The notes under the pieces were generated by a model that was given only the letters and a program-made list of their open reading frames with translations, did not search any database and was not told the DNA's origin. The translations under genes were made by a program, and so were the position numbers. Positions 37,333 to 46,278 of a DNA stretch of 64,000 nucleotides are shown piece after piece. The stretch lies in NCBI GenBank assembly GCA_964658655.1, contig CAZZZL010000015.1, positions 1 to 64,000 on the forward strand. Reading direction: 5' to 3'. How positions within the stretch are numbered: the stretch's first letter is position 1; the number at the start of each line of letters is the position of its first letter. The stretch is from G963692885 sp964658655 (GTDB taxonomy: Bacteria; Acidobacteriota; Terriglobia; Terriglobales; Acidobacteriaceae).

Positions 37333-38475
37333 CTATAAGCGCGATTTTGCTTCAAGCACTCGCTTCACTGCTTCTTCCGGCGTATCGCCCAAAGCTGAAA
37401 GGTGTCCCATCTTACGACCCTTGCGCGGCGTGTGCTTCTCATAAAGGTGCAGGCTGACGCCAGGGATGGACAAGGCGCGATCAAAGCGCGGATCTCCGTT
37501 GAGCCATTCATCGCCAAGAAGATTTGCTATGGCGGCAGGGCGAATCAGATCAACACTTCCGAGAGGTAGATCACAAACGGCGCGCACATGCTGCTCGAAC
37601 TGGCTGGTGATGCATGCCTGCTCGCTCGCGTGATAACTGTTGTGTGGTCGCGGCGCCATTTCATTTACCAGTAATTCCCCATCACGCGTAACAAACATCT
37701 CCACTGCAAGTAGCCCTTCTACTTCAATGGCACGGCCAATCTCGCCGGCAATTTTGCGTGCTCTCGTTTCAAGGTCGGCCGGGATGCTTGACGGCAAAAC
37801 GCTCCAGACGAGGATCTGATTTTCGTGATGATTTGTAGCGCTTGGAAAGCACTCCATCTGCCCGCTTGACGAACGAGCAACCATTACAGAAATCTCGCGA
37901 TCGAGAGCGACACCTTTTTCGGCGACACATGGTGCGCTACCGAGAGCTGCCCACGCTCCCTGCTTCTCTTCAACGGACGTTTTGGCCGTCACTCGCACCT
38001 GGCTTCTTCCGTCGTAGCCTCCACGAGCACTCTTTACAAAGCAGTTATTATCAAATGCCGAGAGCGCGTTCTGGAGATCATCGCAGGAATGAATTTCGCG
38101 ATACTCGCCAACTGGAAACCCGTTATCCGTCAGCCATTTTTTCTGCGCAATGCGGTCCTGAATGATCTGCAGCAGCGCTTTGCCGGGACGCACCGGCGCA
38201 TACTTTGCAGCCGCATCCAGACAGGAGAGTGAAACCTGCTCGATCTCGAGCGTGACCACATCACAACCGCGTGCGAGTTGTGCCGCTGCCTTCGCGTCAT
38301 CCCAGCTACCCTCAAAACAGGAGTCCACCACGAAGCGCGCAGGACACGATGGATCAGGATCCATCACCTGCACACGGTAGCCCATGGAGCGAGCGGCCAT
38401 GGCCGTCATACGTCCGAGCTGTCCTCCGCCAAGGATGCCAATAGTGGAGCCAGGAAGGATTGGGTTTGCGCTCAT
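37333..38475 (-). CDS. purK: N5-carboxyaminoimidazole ribonucleotide synthase PurK
   Basis: A 380-residue ATP-grasp enzyme that carboxylates aminoimidazole ribonucleotide at N5, in purine synthesis. It has GILGGGQLGRMTAMAARSMGYRV at the N-terminus, the ATP-grasp lysine block NNCFVKSARGGYDGRSQ, then VEMFVTRDGELLVNEMAPRPHNSYH. Its ATG overlaps the purE stop by 4 bases, so purE and purK are translated together. Confidence 0.97.
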   Translation of the reverse strand: MSANPILPGSTIGILGGGQLGRMTAMAARSMGYRVQVMDPDPSCPARFVVDSCFEGSWDDAKAAAQLARGCDVVTLEIEQVSLSCLDAAAKYAPVRPGKALLQIIQDRIAQKKWLTDNGFPVGEYREIHSCDDLQNALSAFDNNCFVKSARGGYDGRSQVRVTAKTSVEEKQGAWAALGSAPCVAEKGVALDREISVMVARSSSGQMECFPSATNHHENQILVWSVLPSSIPADLETRARKIAGEIGRAIEVEGLLAVEMFVTRDGELLVNEMAPRPHNSYHASEQACITSQFEQHVRAVCDLPLGSVDLIRPAAIANLLGDEWLNGDPRFDRALSIPGVSLHLYEKHTPRKGRKMGHLSALGDTPEEAVKRVLEAKSRL

Positions 38476-38963
38476 TGCGGCAACTCCTGCGCCATTACTT
38501 CCGCGGTCCGCGCCTCGCGCCAGGCGCGCAACTTCGTGCGAATGGATTCATCGGTGCCAGCAAGAATTTGCGCGGCCAGCAACGCAGCATTCGCAGCGCC
38601 CGGCTTACCGATTGCCAGTGTTCCAACAGGAACACCTTTCGGCATTTGCACGATGGACAGGAGCGAGTCGAGACCCTGCAGCAACGTCGCCGGCACCGGA
38701 ACACCAAGTACCGGTACCAGGGTTTTTGCAGCGAGCATGCCGGGAAGATGCGCGGCTCCGCCTGCCGCCGCGATGATGACACGTAGTCCGCGACCCTCCG
38801 CTTCTTCGGCATACTTGAAGAGCAGATCAGGTGTCCGATGAGCGGACACTACGCGCGCTTCAAAAGGAATATCGAATTCCTTGAGCAGGGCAATACACTC
38901 TTCAAGCACACCATAATCACTTTTACTGCCCATCACCACGCCCACTAATGCCGATCGTTGCAT
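38472..38963 (-). CDS. purE: N5-carboxyaminoimidazole ribonucleotide mutase PurE
   Basis: A 163-residue mutase that moves the carboxyl group from N5 to C4 of the ribonucleotide. The family blocks VVMGSKSDYGVLEE, VSAHRTPDLLFKYAEEA (catalytic His) and IIAAAGGAAHLPGMLAAKT are present. The class I length and the neighbour PurK agree. The start codon has no Shine-Dalgarno sequence, and a TATAAT box lies only 6 bases before it. Confidence 0.97.
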   Translation of the reverse strand: MQRSALVGVVMGSKSDYGVLEECIALLKEFDIPFEARVVSAHRTPDLLFKYAEEAEGRGLRVIIAAAGGAAHLPGMLAAKTLVPVLGVPVPATLLQGLDSLLSIVQMPKGVPVGTLAIGKPGAANAALLAAQILAGTDESIRTKLRAWREARTAEVMAQELPQ

Positions 38964-38969
38964 CCCGTG

Positions 38970-38975
38970 ATTATA
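38970..38975 (-). promoter_or_regulatory. Candidate -10 box for leaderless purEK transcript
   Basis: TATAAT on the minus strand ends 6 bases before the purE ATG, so the predicted transcript start falls on or next to the A of ATG. No good -35 hexamer is seen. Confidence 0.45.
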
Positions 38976-39045
38976 GCGGCGAAGCAGCTTTCCCAGCGAT
39001 GCCCAGCCCTAACGGACCGTCACGTTTTTATTCCCGGGGCGAGCA

Positions 39046-41361
39046 CTACAGCGGCACGCTGGCGCAGATCATATTTGAAAATCGCGAATAATTCGGCGGC
39101 ACCGAGCCGTCGTACATCCTGATGAAATATTGCTCGATTGCTGCTTCGCGAATGATGCTGAAGTTCGGCACGATACTGCGCAACACCAGCGTCCCATCAC
39201 TGCCAGTCCCAAATTGCCGATCGACGCGTCGTACTTCAAAACCTCCGCCGGTCGGAGCTGTGACACCGGCACTAATATTAATTTGAGTTGGAGTAACAGC
39301 GGCAACCAGGCTGGTGAGGTTGGCGAGACTCGATGAGGCAGCAAGTGCTTTTTGGGGCAGCAACGTATCGCTCGGAACAGCTAAAGATGTCCCGACCCCC
39401 AGCGCCTCCGCCCATTCATTGGAAAACTCGATTTTGTAGAGAAGAGTTTCTGGCTGCTGCGGCAGACATGAAACAGTTACTGTCCGTACAACGACATTGG
39501 CGGTTAATCCAAGCGAAGGTGACTGGATCGCGAGGGCATCGCCAGGCCAGATATCGCTCGACTGCTGCGCGTTCAAGAGGACATATTCACCTGACCATCC
39601 CGCGGTCGGACTGGACGCGATTGACAGCAATGCGAGGGCGGCGCTTTCGCAGTCTGCGGAACTTCGGGGCGCCGGGCTCGTTACGGTACCCGTCCACGTC
39701 GATACGCCTGGGATCGCGGCCGTACCTTGGGCCAACACCGATAGAGCATTCTGAAACCGCGCGACAGCTTTGCCGGACGTCCTGTAGCTGACTGTTATCA
39801 ACTCTCCTGCCTGGGGTACGCTGGTCGAGTAGAAAACCAGCCTGGCCGTCGTCTCAATTTTGCAGTCTGCGGCAGCCGTTGCAAGGCCGATCCGACGAGT
39901 GAAGGGCGAGCCGCTTGTCTGTAGGCTTCGAACCCACGCCGTACCAGTCTGCTCCAGAACGATACTTTGTATGCTGCCCGTAAAAGCCGTGCTGTTGACG
40001 GCACAGACGAAGCACGTCGCGGGAGAGAGGCTTGCTGCACCGTCATAAAGAATGTTCGTTGGCTGGTTCAATCCTCCCGTCGTGTCCTGCACCTCGAACA
40101 CTAGTTGAGCCGGCATCGGCGAAACGCCTCCACCGAATGACTGCTGCCCCGTGCCGCCATTCACGGTATAGCTGGCAAAGACGCGCTGCATTTCTGTGCA
40201 GTAGCTGCGAATGCGAAATGAATAAGTACGTCCGGCGTCGAGCGTGATCGATGCCCCGGTCGATACAGCGTTGAGAATAGGAGTGGCGACGCTCTGCCCC
40301 GCAACCTGCGTAATACTGAAGCCGGCATAGAGATTTTTGAGCAGCACGCTCCCGCTATACAGGCACGCTATATAACCGGCGCTTCCGGGCCCCACAACCA
40401 CGCCGGCGGCCGTCAACACCAATGCTCCACCTATCTCCATGTTATCGATCGAATTCAGTGCAGTCTGGCCATCGACCCCGCCGCCACCCTTAATGGTAAG
40501 GCCGGCAGCAGTGATTGAGACTCTCAAACCTGGGTCGTTCAGCTGCCACAACACAGTATTTGGTGATGGCCCTTGAAACGTATCCTTCACCAGCGTGCGC
40601 TTAAGTGTGGAAACAGTCATAGGTTTCCGCGTCAACGAAAAGGTAGTCGTGACACCATCGCCCTGGAACACATCCGTGACGTAGGCCTGGGGCTCGCTCT
40701 CACCGCAGACGGTCACGTCGTTCGCAAGCGCCCTTGTCCGCATGGTGGACAAGCGACTCAGATCGAGCGTTCCCGCAGTTTCGCTTAAAACATGTAGAGA
40801 CTGTCCGATAGGAATTAGTGTCAGTTGCTGATTGAGTGAACGATAGGAAAATTGTGCCATTGACATCAGCGTGCCTGCATTTGCCGACCAGCGTTTTGAC
40901 GCTTCAGCTACAAACAATCCGACGAGTGGAACAACACCAATGGCGGCAATCGAAAATCGCACCGGGTCAATACGCTGTGTCAGCGCCTGCATCACGCTTA
41001 GCATGGACAGCCCGACGTTGCCGGATGTCTGCGGTGTTCCTTGTTGGTCAAGCAGCACCTCATCGCTGAAGGCCGTGACCTCCTTGATATACAACAGCCC
41101 GGCAAAACCTGCACCCGCCAGTTTGGAAGTGGGAGTCAACACGACATAGCCGGTAAACACGACAACCCCTGCATCAGAAGCCGCAATCATGCGGCCATAT
41201 TTTGCGGGAACCGCAATGCCGAAAACATTGCAATCCAGAAGCAAGCTGCACACCGAAACTTCATTCAACTTGCGCTGCAGTCTAAAGGGCGCTTCGCCTG
41301 ACAGGCACTGTGTGTAGTCGATAGGTCCAAGACCGTCATGGTTATCAATCGTGATCTTCAA
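39046..41361 (-). CDS. Phage tail hub / tail-tip-like structural protein
   Basis: A 771-residue protein, last in the structural operon. The N-terminal 220 residues (MKITIDNHDGLGPIDYTQCL ... TRALANDVTVCGESEPQAYV) read like a baseplate-hub or tail-associated fold. A motif common in tail fibres and tips (VFQGDGVTTTFSLTRKPM) follows, then a beta-rich region with a lectin-like segment (about residues 260-500). Another hub-like part (ADCESAALALLSIASSP ... YKIEFSNEWAEAL) and an FN3-like end complete it. It starts at TTG 41361 after GGAGGAGCACC. The function is inferred from position and style, not from a specific signature. Confidence 0.6.
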   Translation of the reverse strand: MKITIDNHDGLGPIDYTQCLSGEAPFRLQRKLNEVSVCSLLLDCNVFGIAVPAKYGRMIAASDAGVVVFTGYVVLTPTSKLAGAGFAGLLYIKEVTAFSDEVLLDQQGTPQTSGNVGLSMLSVMQALTQRIDPVRFSIAAIGVVPLVGLFVAEASKRWSANAGTLMSMAQFSYRSLNQQLTLIPIGQSLHVLSETAGTLDLSRLSTMRTRALANDVTVCGESEPQAYVTDVFQGDGVTTTFSLTRKPMTVSTLKRTLVKDTFQGPSPNTVLWQLNDPGLRVSITAAGLTIKGGGGVDGQTALNSIDNMEIGGALVLTAAGVVVGPGSAGYIACLYSGSVLLKNLYAGFSITQVAGQSVATPILNAVSTGASITLDAGRTYSFRIRSYCTEMQRVFASYTVNGGTGQQSFGGGVSPMPAQLVFEVQDTTGGLNQPTNILYDGAASLSPATCFVCAVNSTAFTGSIQSIVLEQTGTAWVRSLQTSGSPFTRRIGLATAAADCKIETTARLVFYSTSVPQAGELITVSYRTSGKAVARFQNALSVLAQGTAAIPGVSTWTGTVTSPAPRSSADCESAALALLSIASSPTAGWSGEYVLLNAQQSSDIWPGDALAIQSPSLGLTANVVVRTVTVSCLPQQPETLLYKIEFSNEWAEALGVGTSLAVPSDTLLPQKALAASSSLANLTSLVAAVTPTQINISAGVTAPTGGGFEVRRVDRQFGTGSDGTLVLRSIVPNFSIIREAAIEQYFIRMYDGSVPPNYSRFSNMICASVPL

Positions 41362-41388
41362 AGTGGTGCTCCTCCGATATTCGCCGCG

Positions 41389-42384
41389 CTAGACAAGAGT
41401 GAAAGGTGCGGGCACATACGTGCGGAAGCAGAAGACAGATTGCCCATCGACTGAATCGACTACTGGTAGCGCTCGAAACGCGGCCGAAAGCATCATGCGC
41501 TCGATCGGTTTTTGGAGGACAACAGCAATTTCCGCTGGCCCTTCCATCGCTTGCAGACGCGGATAATAGAAAAAGACAGCATCTCCCTGCTCACCGGTCA
41601 GGACGAAAAGTGCAGACCACTCCTGGAGAAATGATCCGCCTTCGCGGTCCACAAATCCTGTAATAGGCTGCACCTTCATTCCGGTAGTCGGCACGCCCGC
41701 CGGCAGCGGCTGCGCGAGTTCCAGTGCCTGTGCGGTGACCTGTTGCACCCGGGCCACATTGAAAGACACACGCCTGACATAGTCAGGATCGTTGCTAACA
41801 CTGGCTGCATTACGGACATATGCGGCACTCACTCCGGCGCCGACAAAACCCGCTTGACCCGTGTAGTCGACGTCCACCGTAATCAACGAGCCGGCGGTAT
41901 AGTTTGCCAGGTCCGCGGCGTTCATGCAGATGACATTCGCGGATGTTGGTGTGCTCCCGTTGAAGATGATGGATTGCGCCACGCCTGCGGCCCCACCGGA
42001 TCCGTTCGCACTTGAACCTGCAACAGGAATGAGCACATTCATATGCTCAGCGCCACCAGCCAGCGCCATCGTCAGTTTCGACCATTCCTCAAACGCGAAT
42101 GAAACGGTCGCGCCGCTCATCTGCCGCACCTGATATTGTGCGAGGCTCGGTACTCCCGATATCATGCCCGAAACTTTTGCATCAGACTTCCTGACAAAGT
42201 TAGTGATCCATCCCAGGTCTATCCATGGAGTTGCAGGATTGCTTGTCTGAAAAACAGCAGCCTGCGATGCATCGAAAATGGTCGGCGTCTCCGTCGTTCG
42301 ATTCACGGGCGCAAAATACACACGCACTCGTCGACTCATTGGTCCTGTAGAAGCAATGGCACTCGCTGTCGCTGTTGTACTCAT
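41389..42384 (-). CDS. Phage tail-tube-like protein
   Basis: A 331-residue protein, just after the tail-completion-like gene and overlapping it as ATGA. It contains PWIDLGWITNFVRKSDAKVSG and a later YVRRVSFNVARVQQVTAQAL and FYYPRLQAMEGPAEIAVVLQ, which looks like a beta-barrel tube subunit. Its place, directly before the tail hub, is where a major tail protein is expected. I cannot match it to a named family by eye. Confidence 0.55.
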   Translation of the reverse strand: MSTTATASAIASTGPMSRRVRVYFAPVNRTTETPTIFDASQAAVFQTSNPATPWIDLGWITNFVRKSDAKVSGMISGVPSLAQYQVRQMSGATVSFAFEEWSKLTMALAGGAEHMNVLIPVAGSSANGSGGAAGVAQSIIFNGSTPTSANVICMNAADLANYTAGSLITVDVDYTGQAGFVGAGVSAAYVRNAASVSNDPDYVRRVSFNVARVQQVTAQALELAQPLPAGVPTTGMKVQPITGFVDREGGSFLQEWSALFVLTGEQGDAVFFYYPRLQAMEGPAEIAVVLQKPIERMMLSAAFRALPVVDSVDGQSVFCFRTYVPAPFTLV

Positions 42385-42869
42385 GCCTCTGCCGCCTCTT
42401 CATAGCTGTAGACCGTGATCGTCGCCACGCGGCTCAGCCGATTCTTGTTTGTCACAATAGGTGCGAAGGAGGGCGCACTCCAAAAGAGTCGTGTGCTTAA
42501 TGAAGTCGGCGGACTGGAGGCAAAATTTTGTTTGCCCGCATTACCCGTATTAAGCAATTGCGTGAGCTCGTCATCCATCGCAGCCAGTAATCTTCCACGA
42601 TCGATGCCGCCGCTGGTCGACGTGCCCTCCGACCAGTAATGGATCTCGCAGACCTGCTGCGCAAGCGGCAAAGTATGTTGACGATCAACGCTTAGATCAG
42701 TCCAACGCAGTACAAATATATCCGGGAATGCAACAGCCACCGTGCTTTCATTCTCTTCCACCATGATGCCCGGGCGCTGAACACCGCGCAGAGCGAACAC
42801 ACGTGACGGATTTAATATGTTTAACGTGTTACGCAATGTCAGGTAAAAACTGTTTCTTGTATTTTCCAT
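42381..42869 (-). CDS. Tail-completion/terminator-like protein
   Basis: A 162-residue protein beginning MENTRNSFYLTLRNTLNIL, with a mid-block FVLRWTDLSV and CEIHYWSEGTS. It ends with ATITVYSYEEAAEA. A small alpha/beta protein between the head-closure and tail-tube genes is normally the tail terminator. The start lies 3 bases after the stop of the preceding gene, so the two are coupled. The assignment is from position. Confidence 0.5.
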   Translation of the reverse strand: MENTRNSFYLTLRNTLNILNPSRVFALRGVQRPGIMVEENESTVAVAFPDIFVLRWTDLSVDRQHTLPLAQQVCEIHYWSEGTSTSGGIDRGRLLAAMDDELTQLLNTGNAGKQNFASSPPTSLSTRLFWSAPSFAPIVTNKNRLSRVATITVYSYEEAAEA

Positions 42870-42872
42870 CGA

Positions 42873-43325
42873 CTAGCTCACCATCTCTTCGGCAGCATCT
42901 GGAAGACTCTCACGCAAAAGCACTCGATATAGGCACACGTTCCCCAGCCACTCTGTGAATGAGGTAGCTTCGATTAGGAAAAGGACACCGTTCACCGCGA
43001 TGCCCGATGCCATGGCAAACAACACATTTGCCGAAGCCACCTGCTGCCCACTGACAGCGGTCGCCACCGCCGACGGTGAAAGCAATAGCTCATATTTCCC
43101 TGCCTCGCCTTCGACCATGACTGACCTGACTTTGCGAAAAACAGCTGGAGATAAAGGCAGGTCCTGAAACTGGGGCGTGCTCAATCCAAGCTGCTCCGCA
43201 TCAACTGCAACAGCGGCAGGCACGGGCAATCGAAGCCCTACCGAGAAGCCGCCTTGCGAACGGAGCAGAGAGTCCGCAGCGCGGGCAAGCCCTTCGTTGT
43301 AAGGTCGTACAGTTAAATCACTCAT
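42873..43325 (-). CDS. Hypothetical phage head-tail joining protein
   Basis: A 150-residue protein (MSDLTVRPYNEGL) with strands such as KYELLLSPSAVATAV and GVLFLIEATSFTEWLG. It lies between the connector-like gene and the tail-completion-like gene, the usual place of a head-closure or neck protein. I do not recognise a family. GGAGTGAGCTGACG precedes its ATG. Confidence 0.5.
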   Translation of the reverse strand: MSDLTVRPYNEGLARAADSLLRSQGGFSVGLRLPVPAAVAVDAEQLGLSTPQFQDLPLSPAVFRKVRSVMVEGEAGKYELLLSPSAVATAVSGQQVASANVLFAMASGIAVNGVLFLIEATSFTEWLGNVCLYRVLLRESLPDAAEEMVS

Positions 43326-43338
43326 CGTCAGCTCACTC

Positions 43339-43962
43339 CTAACCCAGTCTGTTCGCTACATATGGCGCCAGCAGCATTTCAACCTGCGGGTCAATCAATG
43401 AGCCGGAGAAGTACTGCATCTGCATCGTGTCCATCTTGCTCTGCTTCACATTCAGACCTGGGGTCGCCTGGGCGTTCTTGATAATCTGCGCACACGCCAC
43501 CATTACTCCGGCAGGAATGACAGCGAGCCCCGCGGTGTAAGTCACCATCACTTCGCCATAGGCAAGTCCGAGCAGGTTATAAGGCAGAATGATCTCACCC
43601 GTGTTCGGATCGAAGTCAATCGTGCTGGGATCAAAACTCGTCCACTGTCCCGGCAGTGAGAATGCGTAAGCAACTTCTCCCAGCTCCGGATAGGGAATCT
43701 CCCCGCGTCGCGGCCGCGTCAATCTTCCCTCGAGCGCAACAAAAGGGGTTGTCGCAGGACTGACTGCAACCAGCGGAAGATAACTCAGACGCACTGTCTG
43801 GCTCCCGGCTGCCACCCTCAATCTCTCTGTGTACTGCGTCGGGTTAAGGCTCGTACGGCGGCAGAAAGCTTCGATCACCGACGATGCCATCGTCACCCAG
43901 TCATCGGTTGTGTCCGATGCAAGACCGTAATTCAAATAATCCGTCGGCTGCAGATATCCCAT
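43339..43962 (-). CDS. Head-tail connector (gp6/adaptor-like) protein
   Basis: A 207-residue protein of the connector or adaptor type. The N-terminal helix has YLNYGLASDTTDDWVTMASSVIEAFCRRTSL. A strand-rich middle follows, then VMVTYTAGLAVIPAGVMVACAQIIKNAQ, a pattern typical of HK97 gp6-like and SPP1 gp15-like adaptors. ATG 43962 was chosen over 43998 because GGAGGCGGGAGAAGC is placed correctly for it. It lies downstream of the capsid gene, after a terminator hairpin. Confidence 0.7.
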   Translation of the reverse strand: MGYLQPTDYLNYGLASDTTDDWVTMASSVIEAFCRRTSLNPTQYTERLRVAAGSQTVRLSYLPLVAVSPATTPFVALEGRLTRPRRGEIPYPELGEVAYAFSLPGQWTSFDPSTIDFDPNTGEIILPYNLLGLAYGEVMVTYTAGLAVIPAGVMVACAQIIKNAQATPGLNVKQSKMDTMQMQYFSGSLIDPQVEMLLAPYVANRLG

Positions 43963-43997
43963 TGCTTCTCCCGCCTCCACTTTCATGCACAAATACA

Positions 43998-44027
43998 AGC
44001 GGCCGGATCTGGTTTGATCCGGCCGCT
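43998..44027 (-). terminator. Strong hairpin between the major capsid gene and the connector gene
   Basis: A perfect 12-bp stem AGCGGCCGGATC/GATCCGGCCGCT (43998-44009 with 44016-44027) has a 6-base loop. On the minus strand it is followed by TGTATTTG. It lies between the capsid stop (44071) and the connector start (43962). Confidence 0.75.
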
Positions 44028-44070
44028 CTTGTTCAACAACGTTGTGAATCGTCCCTATGCAACCAGCAGC

Positions 44071-45045
44071 TTACCGGTCGACCAGGACCTGCGCATGTGC
44101 GTAGCTGGCACCCTTGACCACCAGTCCGCCGAATTTTACGACGGCGTACTGATGTGTGAGTGCGCCAAGCAGTCCAAGCTGAAAAACACGCGGTGTCGGA
44201 TCGCTGAGCCAGTGATACTCGATGAGGTCTTCCGTCACGATGTATGCCGGCAGAACTGCCGAACCTGATCCAGGTGTGCCCGTATAACTCAGCGCCCATT
44301 CTGGAATCAGCGGCAGTTCTCCTGCCTGGGTTGAAAGCGTCTTCACAGTAAAGCCGGCTGCGATCTCGCGTGAATTGAGAACGACGTTGAATTCCGTTTT
44401 CATTTCGCGATCGATCAGATCCAGCAATACAGGATTGGCATAGATTGCAGTAGGCCGCACTGCATAGTTTCCAATCGCCACCATCTGTGCGATCGTGGAC
44501 TTCAACCCATCCACAATCGACGACGTTGTCCCGATGGTTGTCGAGATTCCGCCGGTCGCGCCAATCTGCGTAACCGCACCGCAGTACTGTGTCGTCGTTG
44601 GCGTAGAGAGCGAAGTGTCACTGCCGTTCCAAAGTGCGATATCATGCGTCCGCATCAGGCCATCAACAGTGTCGACCAGATCCTTGGCCTGCAGATATGC
44701 AAACTGCTTCTGCTGAGCGCCAAGCTCGACGTCAAACAGGTTGTAATTCAGCTGCGATACAAGCGCTTTGAGCGGGACACTCCGTTCGAGTCGAGTAGGT
44801 ACAACGGTTGCCGGGGTAATGTTGCGAGGATCCATGAAAGCTGCACTTGCCGCTGCAGCCGGAATGGCAGTCTCCTCGAAAAAGCGCGAAGGATGCCCAG
44901 TCGCCGGAACCTGCTTGATCCGCTGACCAAACATACCCCTGCGACGAACGATGTCAAAAATCTCCGTTTGATAGAAAGGAACTTCGATGGCGCCCGGTCC
45001 GATATAGTCTGCTGCAGAACGTATGTCCAGAAATTTCGATTGCAT
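44071..45045 (-). CDS. Phage major capsid protein
   Basis: A 324-residue protein, the likely HK97-fold major capsid subunit. It begins MQSKFLDIRSAADYIGP. It has the features expected of capsid proteins in this position: an N-terminal helical region, ALVSQLNYNLFDVELGAQQKQ, an HDIALWNGSDTSLSTP loop, AIYANPVLLDLIDREMKTEFNVVLN and a C-terminal part ending VVKFGGLVVKGASYAHAQVLVDR. GGAAAGAATTACCC precedes its ATG. It lies after the scaffold-like gene and before the connector. No sequence signature was checked beyond this. Confidence 0.75.
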   Translation of the reverse strand: MQSKFLDIRSAADYIGPGAIEVPFYQTEIFDIVRRRGMFGQRIKQVPATGHPSRFFEETAIPAAAASAAFMDPRNITPATVVPTRLERSVPLKALVSQLNYNLFDVELGAQQKQFAYLQAKDLVDTVDGLMRTHDIALWNGSDTSLSTPTTTQYCGAVTQIGATGGISTTIGTTSSIVDGLKSTIAQMVAIGNYAVRPTAIYANPVLLDLIDREMKTEFNVVLNSREIAAGFTVKTLSTQAGELPLIPEWALSYTGTPGSGSAVLPAYIVTEDLIEYHWLSDPTPRVFQLGLLGALTHQYAVVKFGGLVVKGASYAHAQVLVDR

Positions 45046-45145
45046 GGGTAATTCTTTCCGCCCGGCATCGCCCGGCTAGTCGATTGATCTTCATGAACCA
45101 CTTGGCCGCGCCAGCGAACGCGCGACACCATCCATTAGCGGGTTG

Positions 45146-45580
45146 TCAGCTCAGCAGGCCTGCACGGGCCAGCTGAGCCTTCACCGCAATGCGCTGCTCC
45201 AGGCTCAGACCAGTAAGTGCCGCATCAAGCGTGCCGGCCTCCATACTGTTCACGCTCTCGCTGCCATTCTTGGAGAACATCTGCACCGGGTTCGCAATAG
45301 CCGTTCGACGAACCGGTACTGCAGCACTTGCTTCCAGTTGAGCCTGCAAAGAAGCGATGCGCTGCTCAGCTGCCGCCAGCTTGCGCTCGAGATCAAGACG
45401 CGTCGCTTCCTGCTGATTTCCAAAGGCGCCTTCCGCAGTCGCGACAATGCGCTGGACATCTCCGCATACATGCGCATGCCGTTCCTCCATACCGGCAATG
45501 GCCCTCTCAAGTTGACTCGCTGCTGCTGCCAACCGTTCCGCTATCGATGCGATCTGCCGATCTAACTGTTCATTTTCCAA
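45146..45580 (-). CDS. Coiled-coil scaffold-like protein
   Basis: A 144-residue protein that is almost wholly helical in its first 90 residues (ENEQLDRQIASIAERLAAAASQ, then LERKLAAAEQRIASLQAQLEA). A short C-terminal domain is rich in Leu, Ala and Arg. Its position between protease-like and capsid genes matches a capsid scaffold. The start is TTG 45580, preceded by GGGAGACAATCAC, and it overlaps the 3' end of the protease-like gene by 19 bases. An ATG within the first codons is out of frame. Confidence 0.65.
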   Translation of the reverse strand: MENEQLDRQIASIAERLAAAASQLERAIAGMEERHAHVCGDVQRIVATAEGAFGNQQEATRLDLERKLAAAEQRIASLQAQLEASAAVPVRRTAIANPVQMFSKNGSESVNSMEAGTLDAALTGLSLEQRIAVKAQLARAGLLS

Positions 45581-46209
45581 GTGATTGTCTCCCTGTTTGT
45601 GTTGCAGTTGATTGTTGTGGGACCTGCCGCCCCGGCCACGCTCATCAGCATGCTCGCCGGCATGCGTGCGGGCGCCGGCGCTGCACTTCGCGTGGAAGCA
45701 GCTGTCAAGCGAAAGGAAGTCTGCGCATAAGCGGCTTTGCTGCGTAGAAGAATCGCAGCACCTGTGAATGTCACCTTGCTCAGCCGCCAGACCTGCGCAC
45801 GCATATCCTCGACGTGTGCGTCTGCCAGTTCATAAGACATTCCCATCTCTCCCGCATCACCCGCTGCATGGACCCCTTCCATCCGCTTGCCGACTTCCGG
45901 AAAATCCTTGCCAAACAGGTATCCGGCTACCGTCAGCCGCACGCCCTGTACATCAGCCTCAGTGATGATCCCGCACTTTCGTTGGGCATCATGCCCATCC
46001 CAGCGCGCTCCATAGTTAACCGCCATCCCCATCAGCGATGGCAGTGCATCAATGGCGGCCTGCCGCGTCAGTAACACCCGGTGCCCCTTCGCACCTGACG
46101 GCGCACGATCGCTCGCCACATCCACAAACGTCAAGACACCCTCAAATGCAACACGGTTCGGATGCCCTGCCACCACCGGCATCTCGACTGCCATTGCTCT
46201 CAATCTCAT
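45562..46209 (-). CDS. Prohead-protease-like protein
   Basis: A 215-residue protein in the protease slot between portal and scaffold. The core has VNYGARWDGHDAQRKCGIITEADV, then EVGKRMEGVHAAGDAGEMGMSYELADA and the ending WRLSKVTFTGAAILLRSKAAY. This is close to the pattern of phage prohead proteases (U35/S78 or related). The tail is Ala/Pro-rich, as is common for self-cleaved ends. I did not find a clear catalytic His-Ser pair by eye, so the assignment leans on order and style. There is a second possible start at the internal ATG (MAVEM). Confidence 0.6.
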   Translation of the reverse strand: MRLRAMAVEMPVVAGHPNRVAFEGVLTFVDVASDRAPSGAKGHRVLLTRQAAIDALPSLMGMAVNYGARWDGHDAQRKCGIITEADVQGVRLTVAGYLFGKDFPEVGKRMEGVHAAGDAGEMGMSYELADAHVEDMRAQVWRLSKVTFTGAAILLRSKAAYAQTSFRLTAASTRSAAPAPARMPASMLMSVAGAAGPTTINCNTNRETITWKMNS

Positions 46210-46278
46210 TCAGTCCCCGCAATTCCACAAAGCACAACCGCTGAAACTTGCCTTGCAGCGCCGCCCCGCCGGCACCGC

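Noticed and set aside
38964..39045. Left attachment site of the phage block
   Set aside because: I compared this gap by eye with 59185-59393 and found no convincing direct repeat. A full dot-plot of the flanks would settle it.
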